DNA of 45,625 nucleotides from Halobacteriales archaeon SW_10_66_29 (GTDB lineage Archaea; Halobacteriota; Halobacteria; Halobacteriales; Haloarculaceae): positions 1-45,625 of the forward strand of contig PXSF01000016.1 in the NCBI GenBank assembly GCA_003022845.1, written 5' to 3'. The notes beneath the pieces were generated by a model that was not told the origin of the DNA, searched no databases, and was given only the letters and a program-made list of their open reading frames with translations. Below, in pieces: positions 26,019 through 34,503 of this stretch. Position numbers and translations under genes: made by a program. The number at the start of each line of letters is the position of its first letter. The stretch's first letter is position 1.

Positions 26019-26035
26019 TTCGGGATCGAGCGGGA

Positions 26036-26164
26036 GTGATCCTGGACACCGATTTTCTGATCTCGCTCAGGGACGGGGACGACGGTGCAGTTGAACTCGC
26101 AGCTGAACTCGAACAGTCGGCAGTCCCCCGACGTATTCCGAGCATCGTCCTCGCTGTGCCATAG
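26036..26164 (+). pseudogene. truncated VapC (PIN-domain) toxin
   Basis: A GTG-started frame reads ILDTDFLISLRDGDDGAVEL AAELEQSAVPRRIPSIVLA then two residues and TAG at 26162-26164. LDTDFLI carries the first PIN catalytic Asp, and IPSIVLA leads to where the next conserved acidic residue (E of LAE) should be. About 90-100 further residues of a normal VapC are absent, and the CRY-DASH promoter begins immediately after. The product cannot be an active nuclease, so the upstream antitoxin is effectively solitary. Confidence 0.7.
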
Positions 26165-26171
26165 CCAGTCA

Positions 26172-26179
26172 GTATTTGC
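26172..26179 (+). promoter_or_regulatory. TATA-like box of the photolyase gene
   Basis: GTATTTGC lies about 26 bases before ATG 26202. It is intact although the upstream toxin gene ends abruptly next to it. Confidence 0.45.
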
Positions 26180-26201
26180 CGCTCCAGTCAAAGGGGCGCG
26201 T

Positions 26202-27564
26202 ATGGAAACTGCAGTCGTCTGGTTCCGCGACGACCTCCGGGTCGACGACAACCCGACGCTGGCCGACGCCGTCGCGGCGGCCGGGGAAGTCGTCCCACTG
26301 TACGTGTTCGACCCCCGCACTCGTGGCGAGACGCGCTACGGCACCGAGAAGCGCGGCACCCACCGCACCCGGTTTCGCCTGGAGAGCGTCGCCGACCTGC
26401 GTGCGTCGCTTCGCGAGCGCGGCGGGGAGTTGTTTGTCCGCGAGGGTCGCGTCGAGGACGTCGTTCCCGCAGTCGCGGGCGCGGTCGGCGCTGACGCCGT
26501 GTTCGCACAGACGAAGCCCGCCACGGAGGAACTGGAAGCCGAGTACGGCGTTCGAGATGCGCTCCCCGATAGCGTCGATTTCCGCCGCCGGTGGACCCAC
26601 ACGCTGTACCACGTCAACGACCTGCCGACCCGCTACGACCAGATCGACGATACGTTCACGCCCTGGCGCAAGGAGGTGGAGGACGGCGCCGCGGTGCGCG
26701 ATCCCGTCCCCGCGCCCGACAGCGTTCCGTCGCCGGCGACGCTACAGGCGGAATCCGCCGATTCGCCGGTCGCAGACGTTGCTGGCGATCCCGGCGACAT
26801 CCCGACGCTCGCCGACTTGGGGTACGAGGAGGACCAGAAACGGGCTGCTCGGCGCGGACTACTCCTCGAAGGTCTCGCCCTGGCTGGCCGCGGGCTGTCT
26901 CTCGCCGCGGTGGCTCCACCGCGAGGTGCAGCGCTACGAGGAGCGACGCGTCGCCAACGATGACACCTACTGGCTGGTGTTCGAACTCGCCTGGCGGGAC
27001 TTCTTCCAGTTCCAGTTTCTCAAACACGGCGCCGACTTCTTCGCGCCGAACGGGATCCGGGACGTCGAGAAACGCTGGGACCGCGACCGCGCGGCGTTTT
27101 GCCGGTGGGCGGACGGCGAGACGGGCATCCCGTTCGTCGACGCGAACATGCGGGAGCTGAACCGGACGGGCTACATGTCCAACCGCGGCCGCCAGAACGT
27201 CGCTTCCTTCCTCGCAGACGCGCTGGGGATCGACTGGCGGTGGGGGGCAGCGTACTTCGAACAGCGGCTGGTCGACTACGACGTGGCCTCGAACTGGGGC
27301 AACTGGGCGTACCAGGCCGGGGTCGGCAACGACTCGCGTGACAACCACTTCGACGTCCTCTCGCAGGCCGAGTACTACGACGACGATGCCGCGTACGTCC
27401 GGACGTGGCTGCCGGCACTCGACGACCTGCCGCCCCAGTACGCTCACCGACCCTGGCGGATGGACGACGACGAACAGGCCCGCTACGGCGTCGACCTCGG
27501 CGTCGACTACCCCGAACCGATGCTCGACATTGAGGCGCGGTACGCGGAACTGCGGAATCAGTGA
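26202..27564 (+). pseudogene. cryptochrome/photolyase, DASH type, frameshifted by internal deletion
   Basis: ATG 26202 begins METAVVWFRDDLRVDDNPTL, the standard photolyase antenna-domain start. The frame is good up to IPTLADLGYEED (about 26834), then changes. The C-terminal FAD domain resumes in another frame as TRNGLLGADYSSKVSPWLAA and GCLSPRWLHREV. It includes LVFELAWRDFFQFQF, DANMRELNRTGYMSNRGRQN and the DASH-type SNWGNWAYQAGVGNDSRDNH, and ends at TGA 27562-27564. The linker of roughly 30 residues normally present between them (around the GGExxA region) is missing. CRY-DASH proteins repair cyclobutane dimers in single-stranded DNA and may sense light. As read, the gene would yield only the antenna domain. 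Confidence 0.88.
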
Positions 27565-27601
27565 GCTGGAGGGTGCAGCCGGGATGTTCAGGATCGCGTG
27601 T

Positions 27602-27760
27602 GAACTACCCTTGCCTACTCGCCGCCGTTGGCGGCTCCGTGAGGCAGGGGCTTCCTGGTTCAACGACGCGCTTTGCAGACACAACCACAGTGTCCACAGG
27701 GAGCGCAGTCTCCACAGGCGTACCTTCGGAGTGACCCACTCCTAGTTTGGCGAGTCCGCG
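27602..27760 (-). ncRNA. omega-RNA (reRNA) region at the right end of the TnpB element
   Basis: Downstream of and overlapping the tnpB 3' end. The minus strand reads GAAGCCCCTGCCTCACGGAG, then a GCCGCC-AAC-GGCGGC hairpin, then GAGTAGGCAAGGGTAGTTCA, which pairs back over CCTTGCC. This is the usual haloarchaeal form of the terminal hairpin of TnpB guide RNAs. The guide would be read from the flank immediately beyond 27600 (minus-strand CACGCGATCCTGAACATCCC). The 5' limit of the RNA is a guess. Confidence 0.6.
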
Positions 27761-28864
27761 AAGAAGAATGTTCCATGCCGCGTTTGCATCCCTGTCCGCC
27801 TCGAAGCCGCAGGCAGGGCAGGAATGTTCACGCACCCAGAGCGGTTTGTCTGTTTCCACGCCACAGGACGCACACTCTTTGGTGGTGCCATTTGGGTCAA
27901 CCTTCACAAAGTGCGCTCCTTCGCGTTTGCACTTGTGTTCGAGCATCAAGGTGAATGTATTCCATGCGGCTGAGGCCGTGTTACGGCTGTTGCCCGGCGA
28001 TTCCAGCATCCCTTTCACGTCGAGGTCTTCGACGGCCACGAGGTCGTACTCCTGAGCGTAGTAGTTCGAGAGTTTGTGCAGGAAGTCACGCCGCTTGCGC
28101 TTGATGTCGAGATGACACTCGGCAACTGTCTGCCGCTGTTTTTCCCAGTTGTTCGACCCATGCTCTTTGCGCGAGAGGTTCCGTTGCTCTCGTTCGAGCC
28201 TGTCGCGTTCGTCCGCGAGGTCGAGTGAACCAACTGCTGTGCCGTCAGTATCGTGGGTATACTTCAGAATACCCACGTCGATGCCAATCATATCGTCGGC
28301 GTCAATATCCTCTATCGACGGTTTGAGTGGTTCCTCTTTGTCGTCAACAGCGAAGGAGGCGTACCACTCGCCAGTCGGTTCTTTCTTGAGTGTGACTTCT
28401 TTGACCTTTTCATCGTCGGGGATTTGTCGGTGGCACTCAATGGGAATATCCGCAAGTTTCGACAGCGAGAGCACAGTCTGACCGTTCTTGTTGTCGAACT
28501 CGAAGCCAGACTGGACGTAGGTGAAACTGCGGAACTCTCTGGGCGCTTTCCAGTTGAGGCTCCCGACGTTGTAGCCCTTGTCTTTCAGTTCAGACAGTGC
28601 CGTGATACTGTCTTCAATCCGCATGACTGCGGCCTGTGCAACTGTCGAGTACAGGTCATTCAATTCGTCCCACCAGTCTTTGAGGTCGGTGAGTTGGTCA
28701 CGGACTTGTCGCACTCGTTGATTGAGTGTTCCGGCTGATTCGGGAATCTCGTTAAACTCACCGAGCGCGTGGTTGTAGAGTTGCCTACAAGTGTCCCGGT
28801 GGTAATCCAACAGCTCGCGCTGTTCGGCGGTTGGCTTGAGCCGGAACCTGTAGGCGTAATGCAT
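27605..28864 (-). CDS. tnpB: TnpB RNA-guided nuclease (IS200/IS605-IS1341 type)
   Basis: 419 aa, full length. The RuvC-like site is complete: D196 in MIGIDVGILK, E279 in LVAVEDLDVKGM, and the DRDANAAWNI motif (D357/D359). The zinc ribbon has C331, C334, C349 and C352 (CASCG...CPACG). The N-terminal helical/WED region starts YAYRFRLKPTAEQRELLDYH. Intact catalytic residues argue for an active guided nuclease rather than a nuclease-dead TldR-type repressor. There is no tnpA, so the element is non-autonomous for transposition. A small ribbon-helix-helix gene ends 3 bases before the TnpB start, forming an operon, and an omega-RNA-like hairpin overlaps the 3' end. Confidence 0.95.
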   Translation of the reverse strand: MHYAYRFRLKPTAEQRELLDYHRDTCRQLYNHALGEFNEIPESAGTLNQRVRQVRDQLTDLKDWWDELNDLYSTVAQAAVMRIEDSITALSELKDKGYNVGSLNWKAPREFRSFTYVQSGFEFDNKNGQTVLSLSKLADIPIECHRQIPDDEKVKEVTLKKEPTGEWYASFAVDDKEEPLKPSIEDIDADDMIGIDVGILKYTHDTDGTAVGSLDLADERDRLEREQRNLSRKEHGSNNWEKQRQTVAECHLDIKRKRRDFLHKLSNYYAQEYDLVAVEDLDVKGMLESPGNSRNTASAAWNTFTLMLEHKCKREGAHFVKVDPNGTTKECASCGVETDKPLWVREHSCPACGFEADRDANAAWNILLRGLAKLGVGHSEGTPVETALPVDTVVVSAKRVVEPGSPCLTEPPTAASRQG

Positions 28865-28867
28865 TAG

Positions 28868-28990
28868 CTATGGCTCACGTTGTTCGATAAGCTCATCCAG
28901 TTTCTCTTGGACGAACGAGGAGAGGTTCAAGTGGTTCTCCTCGACCCACTCGGCTTGATCTTCACGGATTGTAATATTCTTCCGCTCCAC
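28868..28990 (-). CDS. small ribbon-helix-helix protein upstream of TnpB
   Basis: 40 aa from GTG 28988-28990 to TAG at 28868-28870. The peptide VERKNITIREDQAEWVEENH then LNLSSFVQEKLDELIEQREP has the strand-helix-helix layout and the RxDQAEWVEEN and LSSFVQEKLD wording of RHH/CopG-like regulators. It lies three bases before tnpB and shares its promoter (strong TATA-like tract 29008-29021), so it is likely co-expressed and may regulate the element. It is too short to be caught by most gene finders. Confidence 0.75.
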   Translation of the reverse strand: MERKNITIREDQAEWVEENHLNLSSFVQEKLDELIEQREP

Positions 28991-29007
28991 AGTGTGTGTT
29001 ATGCGCG

Positions 29008-29021
29008 TTATATGTATAAAC
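29008..29021 (-). promoter_or_regulatory. strong TATA-like promoter of the RHH-tnpB operon
   Basis: On the minus strand TTTATACATATAAC is centred about 27 bases before the GTG of the RHH gene, fitting leaderless transcription and supporting that start codon. Confidence 0.65.
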
Positions 29022-29082
29022 GTATCGGTTCGTGGGCCTGTGAGCCAGCAACAGGAAAGTGCAAAAGAGACAAAGACGGCGC

Positions 29083-29154
29083 TGTATCCCCTCCCTACTG
29101 CGCTCCTCGGTCGCTCCGCTCCCTGCGTTGCTCCTTGAGGAAGGGGGGCTTAGC
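29083..29154 (-). ncRNA. orphan omega-RNA-like hairpin
   Basis: The minus strand reads TAAGCCCCCCTTCCTCAAGG, then an AACGCAGGGAGCGGAGCGAC arm, then CAGTAGGGAGGGGATAC. The outer arms CCCCTTCCTC and GTAGGGAGGGG pair around an inner GGAGC/GCTCC-rich hairpin. The layout and AAGCCCC lead-in match the terminal hairpin of the TnpB element 1.4 kb away, but no tnpB precedes it, so it looks like a relic right end of another element or a free-standing guide-RNA source. Confidence 0.5.
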
Positions 29155-29319
29155 GCCTGCTATTAGCTAAAAAAGAGAGCCTGAACCGAGTCTCGTGAAT
29201 TCGACCCGTGGTCAGTAGAGGGTACGCACGTCCCGCGAGAAGTGGGAACCTCTATGAAGTCTATCAGAAAGCCGGTAAACCATGCAGAGGGTGTATGCAG
29301 CAGGAAACACAACTTATCG

Positions 29320-29739
29320 TCAGTAGGTCTGGATGTGGGCGACAGTGTCCTCATACTCACTCCCGTCTAAATCCTGCAAGAGATTCCCATCGGCGGTGTA
29401 GGCTGTCGCATCCCGTTCGACGGCGAGCGCGACGTAGGCAGCGTCGTAGGCCGTGATGTCAACGGTGTTCGTGATCTCCGCGATGGGGCCGACTGACCCG
29501 AACGAGACGAGTTCGATACCGTAGTTGTCGATCGAGTTTGTAGCCTCCTGGAGTCGTTCGCCATCGTAGTAGCCGCTGTAGTTGAGTGCATTGACCGCCT
29601 CGAAGGGCATGAGAGCCGGTGCGCACAGGTCGTGTTTGCCGTTGAGGAAATCGTCACGAAGTGCTCGGGCCTGTTCGTGATGCTGCTCGGGAATGTACCA
29701 CTTGACGACAGTGCTGGTGTCGATGACGATGTCGGCCAT
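29320..29739 (-). CDS. vapC: VapC toxin (PIN-domain ribonuclease)
   Basis: 139 aa. A PIN-domain nuclease that typically cleaves tRNA or rRNA when freed from its antitoxin. Acidic site residues are visible: D in MADIVIDTSTVVKW, E in ALMPFEAVNALNYSG, D in DITAYDAAYVALAVE and D/N in ATAYTADGNLLQDL. Length is normal and the frame intact. The start overlaps the antitoxin stop (TGATG). Confidence 0.88.
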   Translation of the reverse strand: MADIVIDTSTVVKWYIPEQHHEQARALRDDFLNGKHDLCAPALMPFEAVNALNYSGYYDGERLQEATNSIDNYGIELVSFGSVGPIAEITNTVDITAYDAAYVALAVERDATAYTADGNLLQDLDGSEYEDTVAHIQTY

Positions 29740-29996
29740 CAGGGTCGCTCCTCGCTGTATCGGGTATCACGGAACTCCCGAATCTGTTCTGCTGTGTTCG
29801 TCGTCGCCGCCTCGTCGGCATCGATGGCACTGCTCAGTCGCTCGCTGGTCGCAACTGCGTGGGCGACATTCCGTGATTCCAGACTGTGTAGTTCCTCCTT
29901 GATGTGGTCACGGAGCACTGCACTCCAGTTTATTTCGTCGTGTTCTTCCATCCGTGCTTTCACTTCGTCGGGGACACGGAAACTGACACTTCCCAT
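29739..29996 (-). CDS. vapB: VapB-type antitoxin (ribbon-helix-helix)
   Basis: 85 aa. The N-terminal MGSVSFRVPDEVKARMEEHD EINWSAVLRD is a clear RHH DNA-binding domain. The C-terminal half is helical and acidic, suited to binding the toxin. It is translationally coupled to vapC. A TATA-like ACTTATGC about 28 bases upstream and an imperfect palindrome GTGCATGTAATACAC just before the ATG suggest autorepression by the VapBC complex. Confidence 0.85.
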   Translation of the reverse strand: MGSVSFRVPDEVKARMEEHDEINWSAVLRDHIKEELHSLESRNVAHAVATSERLSSAIDADEAATTNTAEQIREFRDTRYSEERP

Positions 29997-30421
29997 GGTG
30001 TATTACATGCACTACTGTAGCATAAGTCCTACGCCGCGTCCTGAGCTGGCTCTAACCACAAACTCCGTCAGCCGACAGGCCGGCGACGGCGTACCGAGCC
30101 ATGGTGAACACATCCCGAGGTCAACCTCCAGGCCATTCTCCTCTATCGCCTATAAAGAGACTGTCACTCAGAGTGTCGTAGAGACATGACCCTCTGTACC
30201 ACCCAATTCAACTGCGTAATCTACATACGGCCCGTACAGGACCCGCGCACTCCATCCTGCATCCCAGAAGAAATACCAGATTCATCTGTCGTTTTCTGCA
30301 CCAGTCGGTTCACATCTTCACTGACCGGCTGTGAATGGTTCTACGACACGCTGGTCACAGCAATCACTATCAGTGGAAGCGTTTCTCCGAGCAGCGCCGC
30401 TGCAACCGTAGAGAGATTTTC
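29997..30421. other. 425-base gene-free region
   Basis: It contains the vapBC promoter at the left edge and a TATA-like CCTATAAAG near 30148 that serves no obvious gene. A reverse-oriented copy (about 30350-30372) of the CTGATAGTGATT-GCTGTGAC motif, related to the 24542 element arm, is also present. No protein gene is convincing. Confidence 0.5.
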
Positions 30422-30727
30422 TCACCGCCATTCGCGGACGTGATCGCTCGTCTCGATCTGGATGTCCAGCTTCTCGGTCGTCCGGATCCACGCGAGGTAG
30501 TCGCGCAGTCGGTCGGCATCCCGGAGAGTGTCGACGGTGTCGTAGTCCTCGCGGAGTTCCTCGTTCGTGAACAGCGCGTGGATTTGCTTGTGGCAGGGCC
30601 GGCAGAGGTCGACCGTCGGGCTCTCGGCGCGGCGCTCGGGCCGGAGGTGGTGCTCCTGGATCACCTGTGGATCGTCGATCCGCTCGTCGGGGATCGAGCG
30701 CCGGCAGAGCGCACACGTCGTGGGCAT
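30422..30727 (-). CDS. HNH-like zinc-binding protein
   Basis: 101 aa. A CxxC pair (TCALCRRSI) is followed by IQEHHLRPERR and LCRPCHKQIHALF, matching the HNH/YajD-like layout with two zinc CxxC knuckles and the catalytic His in EHH. Haloarchaea have a conserved small HNH family of this kind whose biological role is not established. The C-terminal half is helical. It stands alone, 42 bases downstream of the TrmB regulator gene on the same strand, so co-transcription is possible. Confidence 0.8.
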   Translation of the reverse strand: MPTTCALCRRSIPDERIDDPQVIQEHHLRPERRAESPTVDLCRPCHKQIHALFTNEELREDYDTVDTLRDADRLRDYLAWIRTTEKLDIQIETSDHVREWR

Positions 30728-30769
30728 GCGTCGAATCGGGTGTCAGCCTCGGATGGCACGTCGAGGGCG

Positions 30770-31573
30770 CTACAACCGAAGGACGTCGGACTCCGCCCAG
30801 AGCGGGTCGAACGTCTCCTGGACGTTGGTCGCGAACTCGGTGTCCTTGAGGTTGATCAGCGCGAACAGTTCGCGGGCGTCAAGCGGGTGGGGGACCTCGA
30901 TGCAGACCTCGTGGTGGTCGAGCAGTTCGAAGGTGGTCGACACCTGCTCGTTCGTGCGGACCTCGAAGCGCTCGTGGTTCTGGAGGTGGTACCGGTAGCG
31001 CCGGCCGATGCTCTCCGGCAGGCGGTCGACGACCTCCGGATGGAGCAGGACGGAGATGGTGACGCCGCGCTCCAGCGCCTCCTCGAGTTCGTCACCGATC
31101 CGCTCGCCCGCCGCCTCCAGGTCGACCGTCGAGGTGGCGCCCGAGCCGACGAACACGATCTCGTCGTTGGCGGCGGTGATCCGCTCGGCGAGCAGGTCGA
31201 CGGCCTCCTCGTCGCCCAGCGCGGCGGTCCAGAACGGCTCCTCGACGGGCTCGGCGATCTCCAGCTGTTGTTCGAGTTCCTCGGCGATCTCCTCGTACTG
31301 AGTGATCTTCTCCTCCAGCTCCTCGCGCTTGTCCGCGAGCAGCCGATCGAGCGCTGTCTCGGGCTCGACGGCGACGTACTTTTTTGGCCGGCTGGCCGCC
31401 TGGCTCCTGACGAGGTTTTTCGTCTCCAGGCTGTTCAGCACGTCGTAGATCCGACCCATCGGGACGTCGCTCGCCCGTGACAGCTCCTTCGCCGTCGTCG
31501 CGCCGGTCTGGAGCAACGAGCGGTACGCCCGCGACTCGTACTCCGAGAGACCGAGATCCCTGAGACTGGCCAT
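30770..31573 (-). CDS. TrmB-family transcriptional regulator
   Basis: 267 aa from ATG at 31571-31573. An N-terminal winged helix (about 1-75) has LRDLGLSEYESRAYRSLLQT, the TTAKELSRASDVPMGRIYDV recognition region and NLVRSQAASRPKKYVAVEPE. A coiled-coil stretch follows (KREELEEKITQYEEIAEELE), then a PLD-like/sensor domain characteristic of haloarchaeal TrmB relatives. These regulators usually bind sugars or act as global metabolic switches; the ligand is unknown. A TTTATACG box lies about 26-30 bases upstream on the minus strand. It is divergent from the RND exporter. Confidence 0.88.
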   Translation of the reverse strand: MASLRDLGLSEYESRAYRSLLQTGATTAKELSRASDVPMGRIYDVLNSLETKNLVRSQAASRPKKYVAVEPETALDRLLADKREELEEKITQYEEIAEELEQQLEIAEPVEEPFWTAALGDEEAVDLLAERITAANDEIVFVGSGATSTVDLEAAGERIGDELEEALERGVTISVLLHPEVVDRLPESIGRRYRYHLQNHERFEVRTNEQVSTTFELLDHHEVCIEVPHPLDARELFALINLKDTEFATNVQETFDPLWAESDVLRL

Positions 31574-31829
31574 CACCCGTACCGTCTCGTTGCCCGCGTA
31601 TAAACTCACCGGGTGTTTATTGGAGCGCCAGTCGAGCGGTGGTCGGCGACAGTGAAATCGGGGGACGTGACGGGGACGGTTGCCGAGCGTCGTCCGCCGA
31701 TCGCCGGCCCAGCAACGCAATCGGGTGGGCGTTGTCTTCGACAGATGGGTGGGATCCTCCGCGACCGGGCCGGGCTCGCCGTCGCGGATCGCCCGTTTTT
31801 AGTGGTCCTCGGCTAGCGTTCCAGTAACG

Positions 31830-31853
31830 CGCTTCCCTGACGGGTGGGAAGCG
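31830..31853 (+). promoter_or_regulatory. inverted repeat just before the RND exporter start
   Basis: CGCTTCCC and GGGAAGCG, 8 bp each with an 8-base spacer (TGACGGGT), end 13 bases before ATG 31867. They lie in the 293-base gap between the TrmB regulator and the exporter and could be an operator or a 5' hairpin; nothing else notable is seen in that gap. Confidence 0.4.
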
Positions 31854-31866
31854 ACGGGAGCTGACC

Positions 31867-34473
31867 ATGTTAGGGAAGGGACTCGACAGACTCGTCGGGG
31901 TCGTCATGGACCACAATCGGATCGTCGTGGTGGTGCTGTTGCTGCTGACTGCCGGGATCGCGATGGGCGCGACGGAGCTGAACACCAACCCCGACACGGA
32001 CGACTCGGACGCGCTCGGCGACACGGAGGTCGCACAGAAGCAGGCGTACATCGAGGACCGGTACGCCGCCGACGGCCGCGGGGAGGAGGTCCAGCTGAAC
32101 GAGAGCGAGCGACTTGCCCGCACCCGCTCGAAGACGGTGTACGTCCACGAACCCGGAGGGAACGTCCTCTCGAAAGCGTCGTTACTCCGGACGTTGCGGT
32201 TCCAGCGAACGCTTCGGGACGACCCCGCGGTCGGTGACCTGCTCGACGGCCGCGGGCGGATCGACGGCGTCGCAACGCTCATCAGCAGCCGGGTTGCCGG
32301 CGACGGGAACGCGACGCTCGACGCGCGGATCGATGCCCTGGACGAAACGCCCGCGTCGGAGGTCGAGCTGCTGGTCAGCGAGACGCTGGCCGACGAGTCC
32401 GTCGCGACCGCGTACATGCCCGACGACTACGAGCCGGGCGCGACGACGGCCGAGAGCCGCCGGATCGAGGTCCGACTGGCGGCTGACGGCGACACCGAGC
32501 TGGCGGCCGCGCGGCCACAGCTCCAGCGGGCCGACCAGCGGGTGTACCGCAACGCCCGCGCCGTCACGGGGTCGGACTACTTCACGCTGGACAGCCACGC
32601 GTTCGACCGGGCGAGCACCCAGCAGACGAACAACACCTTCCAGCTGATCGTCCCGATCGCGCTGGCGATCATCCTCGCGGTGCTGGCGTTCGTCTACCGC
32701 GACCTGGTCGACATCCTGGTCGGGTTCACCGGCGTCGTCGTCTCGGTGCTGTGGATGTTCGGCATCCTCGGCTGGCTGCAGGTGCCGGCGAACGCCGCGA
32801 TCATCGTCGGCCCCGTCCTGATCGTCGGGCTCAGCGTCGACTACGGGCTGCACGTGTTCATGCGCTACCGCGAACAGCGCCAGGCGGCCACCACCGAGCG
32901 CGGCGTCGCGAGCACACACGACGACGGTATCCGCCCCTCGATGTTCCGCTCGCTGCGCAACGTCGCCGTTGCGCTCGCCCTGGTGACAGTGACGACCGCC
33001 GTCGGCTTCGCCGCCAACCTCACGAACGACTTCTCGGCGATCCGCGGGCTGGCGGTCGGCATCTCCGTCGGCGTCGTCGGCTCGTTCGTCGTCTTCGTGA
33101 CGCTCGTGCCGGCGCTGAAGATCGGGATCGACGGCCTCCTCGAGCGGCTCGGGCTGGATCGCAGCAAGCGACCGCTGGGCGACGGCCGCGTTATCCGGCC
33201 GCTGCTGCTCGGCGGCGTCGGCCTCGCGCGCCGGGCGGCCCCGGCCGTGCTCGTGCTCGCGCTCGTGGTCGGGACGGTCGGCGCCGGCGCCTGGTTCAGC
33301 CTCGACCGCCAGGGGATCCAACAGCAGCAGGGCGAGGTTGCCGAGTGGAAACAGGACCTCCCGGACCCGATCGGCTGGGACCGGCCCGACGCCTACCGCC
33401 ACTCCGACTTCGTCGACGAGGCGTACCGCTCGGACCGCTTCAGCGACTACGATCGCTCGCAAATCCTCGTCCAGGGTCCCGTGACCGACCCCGGGACGCT
33501 CGACCAGCTCGCGGCGGCCGAGTCACAGCTGCGCGAGTCCGAGGTGTTCTACCGCGCCGGGGACCGCCGCTCGATCGCCTCGCCGCTAGCGGCGATCGAG
33601 GAGCTGGCCGCACGCGACGAGCGGGCCGCGGCCCGCCTCGACAAAGCCGACACCGACGGCGACGGCATCCCCGACCGGAACCTCGACGCGGTGTACGACG
33701 CGCTGTACGAGGTCGCGCCCGAGCAGGCCAGCAACGTCATCGAGCGGACCGACGGCGGCGAGTACGCCTCCCTCCGGATGATCGTGCTGGTCAAAGAGGA
33801 CGCGACGCTCGACGAGCGCGCGACGGCGATGCAGGCCGCAGCCGACCGGATCGAGGCGGACAGCGACCTGACGGCGACCGCCGTCGGCCGCGGAACGATC
33901 GTCGAGGCCGAGTCGATCCAGACCGCAAAGAGCATCCTCGAAACGCTGCTGATCGCCCTGGTCGCCGTGTTCGTGATGCTCATGATCGTCTACCGGGTCG
34001 CGGAGGGCAGCGCCTCGCTGGGCGCCGTGACCGTCCTCCCGATCGTGCTCGTCACCGCGCTGCTCGTCGGATCGATGTTCCTCCTCGACATCCCGCTGAC
34101 GTTCGTCACCGCACTCCTGGTAAGCCTCGTCGTCGGTCTGGGGATCGACTACAGCATCCACATCAGCGACCGGTTCGCACAGGAACTGGACGACGGCACC
34201 GACCCCCACGCCGCGCTGGAGCGGGCCGTCACGGGCACCGGCGGCGCGCTGCTGGGCAGCACGCTCACCTCCGCGGGGGCGTTCACCGCCATCCTGCTGC
34301 ACCCGAACCCCCAGATCCGCAGCTTCGGGACGCTGGTCGTGCTCGCGCTCACCCTGTCATTCCTGGTCAGCGTCTACGTCCTCCCGAGCATCCTCCTGCT
34401 GTGGCACCGTCACGTCCGCGATGCCTCGGCCGCCATCGAGTCGCGGCTGCCCGACGCGGTCACCTCCGACTGA
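31867..34473 (+). CDS. RND/MMPL family membrane exporter
   Basis: 868 aa. A single-chain resistance-nodulation-division type transporter with two repeats, each made of one membrane helix, a large extracellular domain and five helices. TM1 is RIVVVVLLLLTAGIAMG. The proton-relay/sterol-sensing-like motifs are GLSVDYGLHVFMRYREQ in repeat 1 and GLGIDYSIHISDRFAQ in repeat 2. The second repeat starts near residue 455 (ARRAAPAVLVLALVVGTVGA). Haloarchaeal homologues are annotated as patched-like or MMPL proteins; substrates (lipids, hydrophobic compounds) are unproven. The gene is intact and monocistronic. Confidence 0.9.
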   Translation: MLGKGLDRLVGVVMDHNRIVVVVLLLLTAGIAMGATELNTNPDTDDSDALGDTEVAQKQAYIEDRYAADGRGEEVQLNESERLARTRSKTVYVHEPGGNVLSKASLLRTLRFQRTLRDDPAVGDLLDGRGRIDGVATLISSRVAGDGNATLDARIDALDETPASEVELLVSETLADESVATAYMPDDYEPGATTAESRRIEVRLAADGDTELAAARPQLQRADQRVYRNARAVTGSDYFTLDSHAFDRASTQQTNNTFQLIVPIALAIILAVLAFVYRDLVDILVGFTGVVVSVLWMFGILGWLQVPANAAIIVGPVLIVGLSVDYGLHVFMRYREQRQAATTERGVASTHDDGIRPSMFRSLRNVAVALALVTVTTAVGFAANLTNDFSAIRGLAVGISVGVVGSFVVFVTLVPALKIGIDGLLERLGLDRSKRPLGDGRVIRPLLLGGVGLARRAAPAVLVLALVVGTVGAGAWFSLDRQGIQQQQGEVAEWKQDLPDPIGWDRPDAYRHSDFVDEAYRSDRFSDYDRSQILVQGPVTDPGTLDQLAAAESQLRESEVFYRAGDRRSIASPLAAIEELAARDERAAARLDKADTDGDGIPDRNLDAVYDALYEVAPEQASNVIERTDGGEYASLRMIVLVKEDATLDERATAMQAAADRIEADSDLTATAVGRGTIVEAESIQTAKSILETLLIALVAVFVMLMIVYRVAEGSASLGAVTVLPIVLVTALLVGSMFLLDIPLTFVTALLVSLVVGLGIDYSIHISDRFAQELDDGTDPHAALERAVTGTGGALLGSTLTSAGAFTAILLHPNPQIRSFGTLVVLALTLSFLVSVYVLPSILLLWHRHVRDASAAIESRLPDAVTSD

Positions 34474-34503
34474 CCGGCGCCCCGGCAGCGCCGAGCGGCG
34501 GGA

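Noticed and set aside
26202-27564. Photolyase split read as two separate functional genes
   Set aside because: Neither part has its own promoter or a sensible second start, and the two halves join at the middle of a standard CRY-DASH protein.
29208-29456. Zinc-finger DNA-glycosylase-like reading (NLYEVYQKAGKPCRGC) on the plus strand
   Set aside because: Superficial similarity to an Fpg-type zinc finger only. It overlaps the end of the intact vapC in antisense and lacks any catalytic domain.
30186-30443. 85-residue frame after a TATA-like box in the gene-free region
   Set aside because: Composition unlike haloarchaeal proteins (many Cys, Ser and Thr, few acidic residues), no family pattern, and it runs into the HNH gene antisense.
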